A DNA stretch of 7,097 nucleotides from Gorillibacterium sp. (GTDB lineage: Bacteria > Bacillota > Bacilli > Paenibacillales > NBRC-103111): positions 1 to 7,097 of the forward strand of contig JAIMBU010000125.1 of the NCBI GenBank assembly GCA_023511325.1. Reading direction: 5' to 3'. The notes beneath the pieces are model-generated. The model searched no databases and was not told the DNA's origin. It worked only from the letters and a program-made list of their open reading frames with translations. Numbering within the stretch: the first letter of the stretch is position 1; each line of letters begins with the position of its first letter. A program made the position numbers and the translations under genes. Positions 1-6,882 of this stretch are shown one piece after another.

Positions 1-3000
1 CGGTGGATGGCAGCACGCCGAATGCAAGTTCGATGATTTACACCGGGGCCATTCCCGTAATGGCAACCACGACGATCAAGGCATTGGCAGTAAAAGAAGG
101 CATGATTGATTCGACTGTGGTCACTTCTGCCTATGCCATTGCGGCAACCCCAAATCAAGGGCCGATCAGCGCCGCGGACTGGACGATGGTCTGGCATGAT
201 GAGTTTAGCGGCACAGCTCTGGATAAGAGCAACTGGTCGTATGATATCGGCAATGGCTGGTGGGACGCAGGGACAAGCAGTTGGGTCGCCGGCTGGGGGA
301 ACAACGAGCTGGAATTCTACCGGGATGACACCGCGGATAACGTGACGGTAGCCAACGGTTTCTTATCGATTAAAGCGAAGAAGGAAACTCCCCAATATAC
401 CGATAGCAGCGGCTATAAGTGGGATTACACCTCGGGGAAAATCAAGACTAAAGGCTTATTCGAAAAGAAAAACGGTAGATTCGATATTCGGGCCAAGTTG
501 CCTGTGGGTAAGGGCTTGTGGCCAGCCATCTGGATGCTCCCTAAGAGTGATACCTATGGAGGCTGGGCGGCTTCAGGCGAGCTGGATATCATGGAAGCTC
601 GCGGCAGCGCACCGAAGCAGGTGACCGGAACGATTCATTACGGGGGAACGGCGCCGGACAATAAGAACAGCGGAGCCAATTACGTCTTCCCAGGCGCATC
701 AACCGTAGCAGATTTTCATACGTACAGCATCGAGTGGGAGCCGGGAGAAATCCGTTGGTTCGTTGATGGAAATCTGTACCAGACGCAAAACCGTTGGTAC
801 AGCGAGAGTGGAGACTATCCAGCTCCTTTTGACCGACCATTCTATCTGATCATGAACCTTGCGGTAGGAGGCAACTACGACGGTAATCCAGATGCCGCCA
901 CGTTATTCCCGCAATCGATGGATGTGGACTATGTACGAGTGTATGAGCTGACCGGCAAGCCATACCGGACACCCGTGAAGCCAGCTGCTCCGACGCCAGA
1001 AGCAAGGCCTGCGGGAACAAGGGCCGTGCTTGCTGACGGCAACGAAGTCTATAACAGCGGCTTTAATCAGACGGTTGCGGGAGTGGCAGGAATCAGTGGT
1101 GTAGCGAACACCAGCTACTGGACATTCCTCACCCTGCCTGATTATGGCGGCAGTGCGAGCGTAGCTTTGGAACCGATCAGTGGGAAGAATTATGCTAAAT
1201 TCAGCATCGCAAATGGTGGAACGCAGCCGCATTCAGTACAGCTCATTCAAGAGGTACCGCTGGTCAAAGGGCACTATTACAAGGCTAGCTTTGATGCCAA
1301 AGCATCGGTGCCGAGAGCCATTCAAACCAAGCTTAGCGGCGGCGTTGCCCGTGGCTTTACGCCTTACTCGACGATGAAATCGATTAAGCTGTCAAGCTCT
1401 GTGGCCAATTATGACCTCCTGTTCTTCATGGATCAGGAAAGCGATCAGAACGCTCGCTTTGAAATCAACATGGGGCAGGATATCAACACGGTGTGGATCG
1501 GTAACGTTCGGTTGGAGGAAGTGGCTAAGAACGGCGACTGGACCATGGTGTGGCATGATGAGTTCAACAACACCTCCATCGATAAGAGCAACTGGGTTTT
1601 CGACACCGGCAACGGCTGGTGGGATGCGGGGACGAGCAGTTGGGTAGCAGGTTGGGGGAACAACGAGCTGGAATTCTACCGAGATGACACTGCGGATAAC
1701 GTGACGGTAGCCAATGGTGTCTTATCGATTAAGGCGAAGAAGGAAAGTCCTCAATACACCGATAGCAGCGGCTATAAGTGGGATTATACCTCAGGTAAGA
1801 TCAAGACCAAGGGACTTTATGCCAAGCAGTATGGCAAGGTGGAAGTTCGCGCCAAATTACCTGTGGGTAAGGGCTTGTGGCCGGCCATCTGGATGCTTCC
1901 CAAGAGTGATACCTATGGAGGCTGGGCGGCTTCAGGTGAGCTGGATATCATGGAAGCTCGCGGTAGCGCACCAAAGCAGGTGACCGGAACGATTCACTAC
2001 GGGGCAACCGCACCGGACAATAAGAACAGCGGAGCCAATTATGTCTTCCCAGGCACATCAACCGTAGCAGAGTTCCATACGTATGGCATCGAGTGGGAGC
2101 CGGGAGAAATCCGCTGGTTAGTTGATGGCAACGTGTACCAGACGCAAAACCGTTGGTATAGCGAGAGCGGAGACTATCCTGCTCCTTTTGACCGCCAATT
2201 CTATCTAATCATGAATCTTGCCGTAGGGGGCAACTACGATGGGAATCCAGATGCCGCCACGTTATTCCCCCAATCGATGGATGTGGACTATGTACGAGTA
2301 TTTGAGCTGACGGGTAGAGCCTACAAGACACCCGTGAAGCCAGCCGCTCCGACGCCAGAAGCAAGGCCTGCGGGCACAAGAGCCGTGCTTGCCGACGGCA
2401 ACGAAGTCTACAACAGTGGCTTTAATCAGACGGTTGCGGGAGTGGCAGGAATTAGTGGCGTAGCGAACACCAGCTACTGGACATTCCTCACCCTGCCTGA
2501 TTATGGCGGCAGTGCGAGCGTAGCTTTGGAGCCGATTAGTGGGAAGAATTATGCCAAATTCAGCATCGCAAACGGAGGAACACAGCCGCATTCGGTACAG
2601 CTTATTCAGGAGGTGCCGCTGGTCAAAGGGCACTATTACAAGGCTAGCTTTGATGCCAAGGCTTTGGCGCCAAGAACGATTCAGACTAAGCTTGGCGGCG
2701 GTGTTGCCCGTGGCTTCACGCCTTACTCGACGATGAAGTCGATTAAGCTGTCGAGCACTGTGGCCAATTACGATCTCCTGTTCTTTATGGACCAAGAAAG
2801 CGATAAGAACGCTCGCTTTGAAATCAACATGGGGCAGGATATCAACACAGTGTGGATCGGCAATGTTCGGTTAGAGGAAGTGGTTAGGAGCGGCGATTGG
2901 ACCATGGTGTGGCATGATGAATTCAGCAATGCTTCCATCGACAAGAGCAACTGGGTCTTCGACACCGGCAACGGCTGGTGGGATGCGGGGACAAACAGTT

Positions 3001-4265
3001 GGGTAGCGGGTTGGGGGAACAATGAGCTGGAATTCTACCGGGATGACACCGCGGACAATGTGACGGTAGCCAATGGTTTATTATCGATTAAAGCGAAGAA
3101 GGAAAGTCCTCAATACACCGATAGTAGCGGTTATAAGTGGGATTACACCTCAGGGAAGATGAAGACCAAGGGACTTTATGCCAAGCAGTATGGCAAGGTG
3201 GAAGTCCGCGCCAAATTACCTGTGGGTAAGGGCTTGTGGCCGGCCATCTGGATGCTCCCTAAGAGTGATATCTATGGAGGTTGGGCGGCTTCAGGCGAGC
3301 TGGATATTATGGAAGCTCGCGGTAGCGCACCGAATCAGGTAACGGGGACGATTCATTACGGAGGAACGGCGCCGGACAATAAGAACAGTGGGACCAACTA
3401 TGTCTTCCCGAACGGATCAACCGTAGCCGACTTTCATACGTACAGCATCGAGTGGGAGCCGGGAGAGATTCGCTGGTTGGTTGATGGCAACGTGTACCAG
3501 ACGCAAAATCGTTGGGACAGCGTAAGTGGAGACTACCCTGCTCCTTTTGACCGACCGTTTTACCTGATCATGAACCTTGCGGTAGGGGGCAACTACGATG
3601 GGAATCCAGATGCCGCCACGTTATTCCCGCAAACGATGGATGTGGACTATGTACGGGTATTTGAGCTGACAGGTAGAGCCTACCGGACACCAGTGGAGCC
3701 TGCGTCCTCGGCACCGGAAGCAAGGCCTGCGGGCACAAGAGCCGTGCTTGCTGATGGCAACGAAATCTACAACAGCGGCTTTAATCAGACGGTTGCCGGG
3801 GCAGTTAGTATTCCTGGACTAACGGGTAGCAGCTATTGGCAGTTCCTTACCGTTGCTACGTTCGGCGGCAGTGGCAATGTGACGATCGATGCCATTAACG
3901 GTAGAAATTATGCCAAAGTGAATGTAACCAATGGGGGGAATCAGCCGTATTCGGTGCAATTGGCCCAGGACTTCCCCTTGATCAAGGGCCATTATTACAT
4001 CGCCAGCTTTGAAGCAAAATCCACAATTCCGCGAAGCATGCAGGTTAAGATCGGTGGAGGCGAGGCCAGAGGCTTTAAACCGTATGCAGCGACAAGACTA
4101 ATCAATATGTCTGCAGCTATCGAAACCTATGACATTATCTTCAAGATGGAGGATGCTACCGATCTTGCAACTCGACTTGAGTTTAACGTGGGTCAGAACA
4201 TCAATCCGGTTTGGATTGGTAATGTGAAAATCCGCGAGCAACAATCGGGTGTTCTGCCAAATTAG
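1..4265 (+). CDS. Multimodular GH16 beta-glucanase (laminarinase/licheninase type), 3 x (GH16-CBM4/9), 5'-truncated by the window
   Basis: Predicted endo-acting beta-1,3- or beta-1,3-1,4-glucanase acting outside the cell. The gene is open from the window edge (frame starts at base 3), so 1420 residues are the C-terminal part; the true start, signal peptide and any N-terminal domains are missing. The GTG at base 3 is an internal valine, not a start. Residues 1-46 match the end of a CHB_HEX_C/Fn3-associated domain (DGSTP, then TTTIKALAVKEG). Three GH16 domains follow at about 59-317, 512-770 and 965-1223. Each has the ELDIME catalytic signature: nucleophiles E193, E646, E1099; acid/bases E198, E651, E1104. 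Each also has GLWPAIWMLP and a terminal VDYVRV strand. CBM4/9-like beta-sandwich domains lie at about 341-507, 794-960 and 1247-1412, joined by Pro/Ala linkers. No SLH domain or sortase signal occurs at the C-terminus (ends SGVLPN). The GH16 assignment is firm; whether it prefers laminarin, lichenin or another glucan is inferred only. Confidence 0.95.
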   Translation, partial: VDGSTPNASSMIYTGAIPVMATTTIKALAVKEGMIDSTVVTSAYAIAATPNQGPISAADWTMVWHDEFSGTALDKSNWSYDIGNGWWDAGTSSWVAGWGNNELEFYRDDTADNVTVANGFLSIKAKKETPQYTDSSGYKWDYTSGKIKTKGLFEKKNGRFDIRAKLPVGKGLWPAIWMLPKSDTYGGWAASGELDIMEARGSAPKQVTGTIHYGGTAPDNKNSGANYVFPGASTVADFHTYSIEWEPGEIRWFVDGNLYQTQNRWYSESGDYPAPFDRPFYLIMNLAVGGNYDGNPDAATLFPQSMDVDYVRVYELTGKPYRTPVKPAAPTPEARPAGTRAVLADGNEVYNSGFNQTVAGVAGISGVANTSYWTFLTLPDYGGSASVALEPISGKNYAKFSIANGGTQPHSVQLIQEVPLVKGHYYKASFDAKASVPRAIQTKLSGGVARGFTPYSTMKSIKLSSSVANYDLLFFMDQESDQNARFEINMGQDINTVWIGNVRLEEVAKNGDWTMVWHDEFNNTSIDKSNWVFDTGNGWWDAGTSSWVAGWGNNELEFYRDDTADNVTVANGVLSIKAKKESPQYTDSSGYKWDYTSGKIKTKGLYAKQYGKVEVRAKLPVGKGLWPAIWMLPKSDTYGGWAASGELDIMEARGSAPKQVTGTIHYGATAPDNKNSGANYVFPGTSTVAEFHTYGIEWEPGEIRWLVDGNVYQTQNRWYSESGDYPAPFDRQFYLIMNLAVGGNYDGNPDAATLFPQSMDVDYVRVFELTGRAYKTPVKPAAPTPEARPAGTRAVLADGNEVYNSGFNQTVAGVAGISGVANTSYWTFLTLPDYGGSASVALEPISGKNYAKFSIANGGTQPHSVQLIQEVPLVKGHYYKASFDAKALAPRTIQTKLGGGVARGFTPYSTMKSIKLSSTVANYDLLFFMDQESDKNARFEINMGQDINTVWIGNVRLEEVVRSGDWTMVWHDEFSNASIDKSNWVFDTGNGWWDAGTNSWVAGWGNNELEFYRDDTADNVTVANGLLSIKAKKESPQYTDSSGYKWDYTSGKMKTKGLYAKQYGKVEVRAKLPVGKGLWPAIWMLPKSDIYGGWAASGELDIMEARGSAPNQVTGTIHYGGTAPDNKNSGTNYVFPNGSTVADFHTYSIEWEPGEIRWLVDGNVYQTQNRWDSVSGDYPAPFDRPFYLIMNLAVGGNYDGNPDAATLFPQTMDVDYVRVFELTGRAYRTPVEPASSAPEARPAGTRAVLADGNEIYNSGFNQTVAGAVSIPGLTGSSYWQFLTVATFGGSGNVTIDAINGRNYAKVNVTNGGNQPYSVQLAQDFPLIKGHYYIASFEAKSTIPRSMQVKIGGGEARGFKPYAATRLINMSAAIETYDIIFKMEDATDLATRLEFNVGQNINPVWIGNVKIREQQSGVLPN
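177..1535 (+). repeat. Tandem coding repeat unit 1 (GH16 + CBM4/9), 1359 bp
   Basis: First of three in-register coding repeats, residues 59-511, beginning at DWTMVWHDEF. It is preceded by the Fn3-like domain rather than a CBM, so the array begins here. By hand count its GH16 part differs from unit 2 at about 25 of 259 residues. The differences cluster in the first 24 residues (SGTALD...SYDIG against NNTSID...VFDTG) and in a ten-residue patch at residues 153-162. Its CBM is nearly identical to that of unit 2. The catalytic motif is intact (E193, D195, E198). Confidence 0.95.
1536..2894 (+). repeat. Tandem coding repeat unit 2 (GH16 + CBM4/9), 1359 bp
   Basis: Middle copy, residues 512-964, the same length as unit 1 with no gaps. 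Its GH16 part is closest to unit 3 (about 17 differences in 259 residues by hand count), while its CBM is closest to unit 1 (only a handful of differences across the domain). Many nucleotide differences from the neighbouring units are silent third-position changes, so this is not a recent exact duplication. The catalytic motif is intact (E646, D648, E651). Confidence 0.95.
2895..4253 (+). repeat. Tandem coding repeat unit 3 (GH16 + divergent CBM4/9)
   Basis: Last copy, residues 965-1417. The GH16 half and the first part of the CBM, up to the shared GFNQTVAG, are close to unit 2. From about base 3797 onward similarity falls sharply to roughly 55-60% at the protein level by hand count, although length and core residues stay in register (SYW, NYAK, KGHYY, VWIGNV). 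The catalytic motif is intact (E1099, D1101, E1104). Unit-specific changes include WDSVSG where units 1 and 2 have WYSESG. Confidence 0.93.
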
Positions 4266-4282
4266 TTATCTCTGATATACGG

Positions 4283-4348
4283 AGAACATCCATGCCTGAG
4301 CAGGGGAGTTTACCCTTAGGGCCTGGGTGTTCTTTTGTTCTTTTGTTC
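4283..4348 (+). terminator. Rho-independent terminator of the glucanase gene
   Basis: Starts 18 bases after the glucanase stop codon. The arms AGAACATCCA (4283-4292) and TGGGTGTTCT (4324-4333) pair over 10 bp with one G-U. The stem can extend inward past one mismatch by GCC/GGC, and the loop can form a further small AGGG/CCCT stem. A T-rich tract follows (4333-4344 and beyond). This separates the glucanase from the downstream genes. Confidence 0.8.
4329..4348 (+). repeat. Short 8-bp tandem repeat in the terminator T-tract
   Basis: GTTCTTTT occurs twice in a row and is followed by GTTC, giving 2.5 copies. The first copy overlaps the 3' arm of the terminator hairpin, so the T-rich tail appears to be duplicated. 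Probably a slippage product. Confidence 0.7.
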
Positions 4349-4390
4349 AATTATCGCATCACTGACAGCAATAAAATGACTTTTGTCAGG

Positions 4391-4419
4391 TTTACAGATG
4401 TATCCTAAAGGAATAAAAT
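4391..4419 (+). promoter_or_regulatory. Candidate sigma-A-type promoter for the flavoprotein gene
   Basis: TTTACA at 4391-4396 and TAAAAT at 4414-4419 are separated by 17 bases. Each matches its consensus hexamer well, and the spacing is ideal. Transcription would start near 4426, giving a leader of about 50 bases that includes the inverted repeat at 4433-4457 and the ribosome binding site. This is sequence inspection only; the region is AT-rich, so chance matches are possible. Confidence 0.5.
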
Positions 4420-4432
4420 AAGGGTAACCATT

Positions 4433-4457
4433 ATATTGATTCGATATATATCAATAT
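4433..4457. promoter_or_regulatory. Inverted repeat, candidate repressor operator
   Basis: ATATTGAT (4433-4440) and ATCAATAT (4450-4457) are perfect 8-bp inverted arms around a 9-base spacer. The right part also contains the 10-bp palindrome GATATATATC (4443-4452), and GATATATA recurs at 4458-4465. It lies just downstream of the predicted transcription start and upstream of the ribosome binding site, which suits a dimeric repressor site. Which regulator family would bind is unknown, and none is encoded in the window. AT-rich palindromes also arise by chance. Confidence 0.4.
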
Positions 4458-4464
4458 GATATAT

Positions 4465-4470
4465 AGGAGG
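4465..4470 (+). promoter_or_regulatory. Ribosome binding site of the flavoprotein gene
   Basis: A perfect AGGAGG lies 7 bases before ATG 4478, which fixes that start. Confidence 0.85.
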
Positions 4471-4477
4471 CGAAACC

Positions 4478-5851
4478 ATGAAGATTACAATTCTCAACGG
4501 GAGTCCCAAAGGGGACCTCAGCGTTACCTTGCAATATGTGAAATATATCGAAAAGAAATTCCCTCAGCATGAATTTACTACGGTCCATGTAGCAAGCACG
4601 ATAAAGAAGCTGGAAAAACAGACCGAGGCTTTCGATGAGGTGATCGAGACGGTCGCTAAGTCAGATGGGGTGATCTGGGCCTTCCCGCTTTATGTGTTCC
4701 TCGTCCATGCTAACTATAAACGGTTTATTGAATTGATTGGGGAGCGTGGGGCGCAGGAAGCTTTTAAGGATAAATATACGGCTTTGCTAGCAACCTCCAT
4801 CCACTTTTTTGACCACACCGCTTTGAACTACATGCAGGGCACTTGTGATGATCTCCATATGAGGGTTACAGACTACTTCTCTGCGGATATGGATGACTTG
4901 ATGAAAGCAAACGAAAGAGCACGTCTGCTTACGTTTGCTGACCATTTATTCACGTCGATCACAGAAAAGCGGCTAACGCTGAGGGTCTATCAGCCGATCG
5001 TTCCGACAATAAGAGACTATACCCCTGCTCACATTGAATCATCGCTGGATGATCAAGGACAGCGAATTGTCATTGTGGCGGATACGCTCGATCTGGAGCA
5101 GAATCTGGGTAGGATGGTGGAACGCTTCCGCAAGCTCACGCAAGCAGATGTCATCGACATTTCGGCGCTCGATATCAAGGGCGGATGTACGGGATGCATC
5201 AAGTGTGGCTTCGACAATCATTGCATGTACGGTGATCACGATGAGATGGAGCGGACATACAGGCGCATAGCAGAATATGATATCATTGTATTTGCAGGAG
5301 CTATAAGAGATAGGTATTTGTCTGCACAGTGGAAGACCTTTGTCGATAGGAGGTTCTTCAAAACGCACCAGCCGCAGTTTCCCGGCAAGCAGCTTGGTTA
5401 TTTGATCTCGGGACCGCTCGGACAGCTTGATAATCTGCGGGAAATCCTCCTGGCGAGTGCTCAACTGGACAGAGCCAACCTTGCGGGAATCTTGACTGAT
5501 GAGTACGAGACTTCCACGGAAATTGATCAGCAGATCGAGGCCTTCGCGGGTAACCTCATCGACTGCTCGTCTAAGCACTATATTCGTCCGCAAACCTTTC
5601 TTGGTCTTGGCGGAATGAAAATTTTCCGGGATGATGTCTGGGGACGGCTGCGCTTTGTTTTCCAAGCAGATCACCGTTATTATAAAAAGCAAGGCTTGTA
5701 TGATTTTCCCCAAAAAGAGTATCGCATTCGGGCCAAAAGCTTATTCCTCATTCTATTGACCAAGATTCCTGTCGTAAAAAAGAGTATTCAAAAAGATCTG
5801 AAGATTCATATGATCGGCGCTCATCAGAAGGTATTGCGAGATAAGGAATAG
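4478..5851 (+). CDS. Two-domain flavodoxin-like NAD(P)H-dependent oxidoreductase with iron-sulfur-flavoprotein-type cysteine motif
   Basis: Predicted cytoplasmic flavoprotein of 457 residues, about twice the length of a single-domain NADPH-dependent FMN reductase. The first half (about 1-165) has the flavodoxin-like start ITILNGSPKGD, where FMN phosphate normally binds, and the FPLYVFLVHANYKRFIELI strand-helix. The second half (about 195-375) starts IVIVADTLDLEQNLG, without a typical NGSP loop. It carries C237-x2-C240-x2-C243-x5-C249 followed by DHDEM, and AQWKTFVDRRFF, typical of the same superfamily. CX2CX2CX4-7C is the compact motif that binds a 4Fe-4S cluster in archaeal iron-sulfur flavoproteins (Isf); cluster binding here is inferred. 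Residues 380-457 form a basic tail with a hydrophobic stretch (SLFLILL). The gene has its own promoter and operator candidate and a strong ribosome binding site, with an aldo/keto reductase downstream. Substrate unknown; a quinone, flavin or electrophile reductase role is possible. The fold is confident, the function is not. Confidence 0.9.
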   Translation: MKITILNGSPKGDLSVTLQYVKYIEKKFPQHEFTTVHVASTIKKLEKQTEAFDEVIETVAKSDGVIWAFPLYVFLVHANYKRFIELIGERGAQEAFKDKYTALLATSIHFFDHTALNYMQGTCDDLHMRVTDYFSADMDDLMKANERARLLTFADHLFTSITEKRLTLRVYQPIVPTIRDYTPAHIESSLDDQGQRIVIVADTLDLEQNLGRMVERFRKLTQADVIDISALDIKGGCTGCIKCGFDNHCMYGDHDEMERTYRRIAEYDIIVFAGAIRDRYLSAQWKTFVDRRFFKTHQPQFPGKQLGYLISGPLGQLDNLREILLASAQLDRANLAGILTDEYETSTEIDQQIEAFAGNLIDCSSKHYIRPQTFLGLGGMKIFRDDVWGRLRFVFQADHRYYKKQGLYDFPQKEYRIRAKSLFLILLTKIPVVKKSIQKDLKIHMIGAHQKVLRDKE

Positions 5852-5917
5852 GTAATAGCGTTTGGGGAAATACGTGAATAGTCTTTTTTCGTGATAACTA
5901 TGTTAATATTTTAAATC

Positions 5918-5922
5918 AGGAG
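5918..5922 (+). promoter_or_regulatory. Ribosome binding site that decides the aldo/keto reductase start
   Basis: AGGAG lies 1 base before the upstream GTG (5924), 7 bases before ATG 5930 and 10 bases before ATG 5933. The GTG is too close to be used, so ATG 5930 is preferred and ATG 5933 is the alternative. The rest of the gap from 5852 is AT-rich; no convincing promoter or terminator hairpin was found there. Confidence 0.75.
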
Positions 5923-5929
5923 TGTGAAA

Positions 5930-6868
5930 ATGATGAAGAAAAGGCTGTACGGACCTACGGGGAAATATGTTTCTGAAATAGGCTTTGGTGCTTGGCAGCT
6001 TGGTAATAAAAAGGATTGGGATGGAATGGAGGACGCAGATTCTATCGCTCTTGTCCACGAGGCGCTGGATAAAGGAATTAATTTTTTTGATTCATCACCG
6101 AATTATGGGCTGGGCAAAAGTGAGGAATTGCTTGGAAAGGCATTGAAGAACAAGCGTAGCGAGGCCATTATCAACACCAAATTTGGTCATACGGCAGAGG
6201 GAAAGACCGATTATTCTGCTGATCAGATCAGAGCTTCTGTTGAACAAAGTCTTAAACGTTTACAGACTGACTATTTAGATTCCATTCTGATCCATAACCC
6301 TCCTTTTGACTATTTGGATGGAAGGTATGGTCATTATCAGGTGCTGGAGGATTTAAAGGCTGAGGGTAAAATCTTAACCTATGGAGCTTCCGTAGATTCC
6401 AGTCGAGATATGCTTGAGTTGATCGATAAAACCAACATCGGCGTTATGGAAGTGATGTTTAACATTTTCTATCAGGAAACGGCTGCGGCCTTTAAGCTTG
6501 CCCAAGAAAAGAATATTGCCTTAATCATTAAAGTTCCGCTAGACTCTGGCTGGCTTTCAGGGAAATATAATAGCGAGAGTACCTTTACCGGAGTAAGAAG
6601 CCGATGGACACCTGAAATCATCAGCCAACGCTCGGCGCTGCTTGAGCGAATAAAGTTTATCACGGATCAAGAGACATCGATGACGACGGCTGCCTTAAGA
6701 TTCATCCTTTCCTACCCTGAAATATCCACGGTCATTCCAGGGGTGCGAAATATTGCTCAATTAAACGAGAATGTCGCTGCCAGCGATGCTGTAATGCCGG
6801 AAGAACATGTGATCAAGCTTCAGGAGTTATGGGAAAATGACATTAAGTTTAAAAACCTTGGATGGTAG
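5930..6868 (+). CDS. Aldo/keto reductase family oxidoreductase
   Basis: Predicted soluble NADPH-dependent reductase of aldehydes and ketones, 312 residues from ATG 5930, a normal length for the family. Numbered from that start, the catalytic tetrad is visible: D54 in NFFDSSPNYG, Y59 in the same motif, K84 in INTKFG and H122 in ILIHNP. The N-terminal IGFGAWQLG and the C-terminal STVIPGVRNIAQLNEN cofactor-binding segment are also typical. It resembles the bacterial group that includes Bacillus IolS and YhdN (AKR11), but the subfamily cannot be fixed by eye. It follows the flavoprotein gene by 78 bases, so the two may be co-transcribed, and it is followed at 14 bases by another gene. The natural substrate is unknown; detoxification of reactive carbonyls or sugar metabolism are both possible. 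It could start two codons earlier at GTG 5924, but the ribosome binding site spacing argues against this. Confidence 0.94.
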   Translation: MMKKRLYGPTGKYVSEIGFGAWQLGNKKDWDGMEDADSIALVHEALDKGINFFDSSPNYGLGKSEELLGKALKNKRSEAIINTKFGHTAEGKTDYSADQIRASVEQSLKRLQTDYLDSILIHNPPFDYLDGRYGHYQVLEDLKAEGKILTYGASVDSSRDMLELIDKTNIGVMEVMFNIFYQETAAAFKLAQEKNIALIIKVPLDSGWLSGKYNSESTFTGVRSRWTPEIISQRSALLERIKFITDQETSMTTAALRFILSYPEISTVIPGVRNIAQLNENVAASDAVMPEEHVIKLQELWENDIKFKNLGW

Positions 6869-6870
6869 AA

Positions 6871-6876
6871 AAGGAG
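6871..6876 (+). promoter_or_regulatory. Ribosome binding site of the 3'-terminal partial gene
   Basis: AAGGAG sits 6 bases before ATG 6883 and only 2 bases after the preceding stop codon. It supports a real downstream gene read from the same transcript as the aldo/keto reductase. Confidence 0.75.
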
Positions 6877-6882
6877 AAAAGA

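Noticed and set aside
3..5. GTG as the start codon of the glucanase
   Set aside because: It falls inside the DGSTP motif of a chitobiase/Fn3-like domain, so the gene clearly continues upstream of the window.
589..3022. Several antisense and alternate-frame open frames in the glucanase (for example 903-1232 and 2262-2795 on the minus strand), some appearing similar to one another
   Set aside because: They recur only because the coding sequence under them is repeated. They have no ribosome binding sites or recognisable products and lie fully inside the GH16/CBM gene.
177..4253. Repeat array as a CRISPR, transposon or phage-type structure
   Set aside because: The 1359-base units are entirely coding, in frame and contiguous, with no spacers, terminal inverted repeats or transposase. 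They are protein-domain duplications.
4436..4464. Alternative promoter TTGATT-N17-ATATAT before the flavoprotein gene
   Set aside because: Transcription would begin after the ribosome binding site at 4465-4470, leaving the message without it. The upstream TTTACA/TAAAAT pair fits better.
5039..5713. Minus-strand open frame of 224 residues inside the flavoprotein gene
   Set aside because: The sense frame has clear flavodoxin-like and cysteine motifs. The antisense product resembles nothing recognisable and has no start signals.
5878..5901. Weak inverted repeat ATAGT/ACTAT and a repeated CGTGA between the flavoprotein and aldo/keto reductase genes
   Set aside because: Arms of only 5 bp around a 14-base spacer in AT-rich DNA are expected by chance. 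There is no stable hairpin followed by a T-run, so it is not a terminator.
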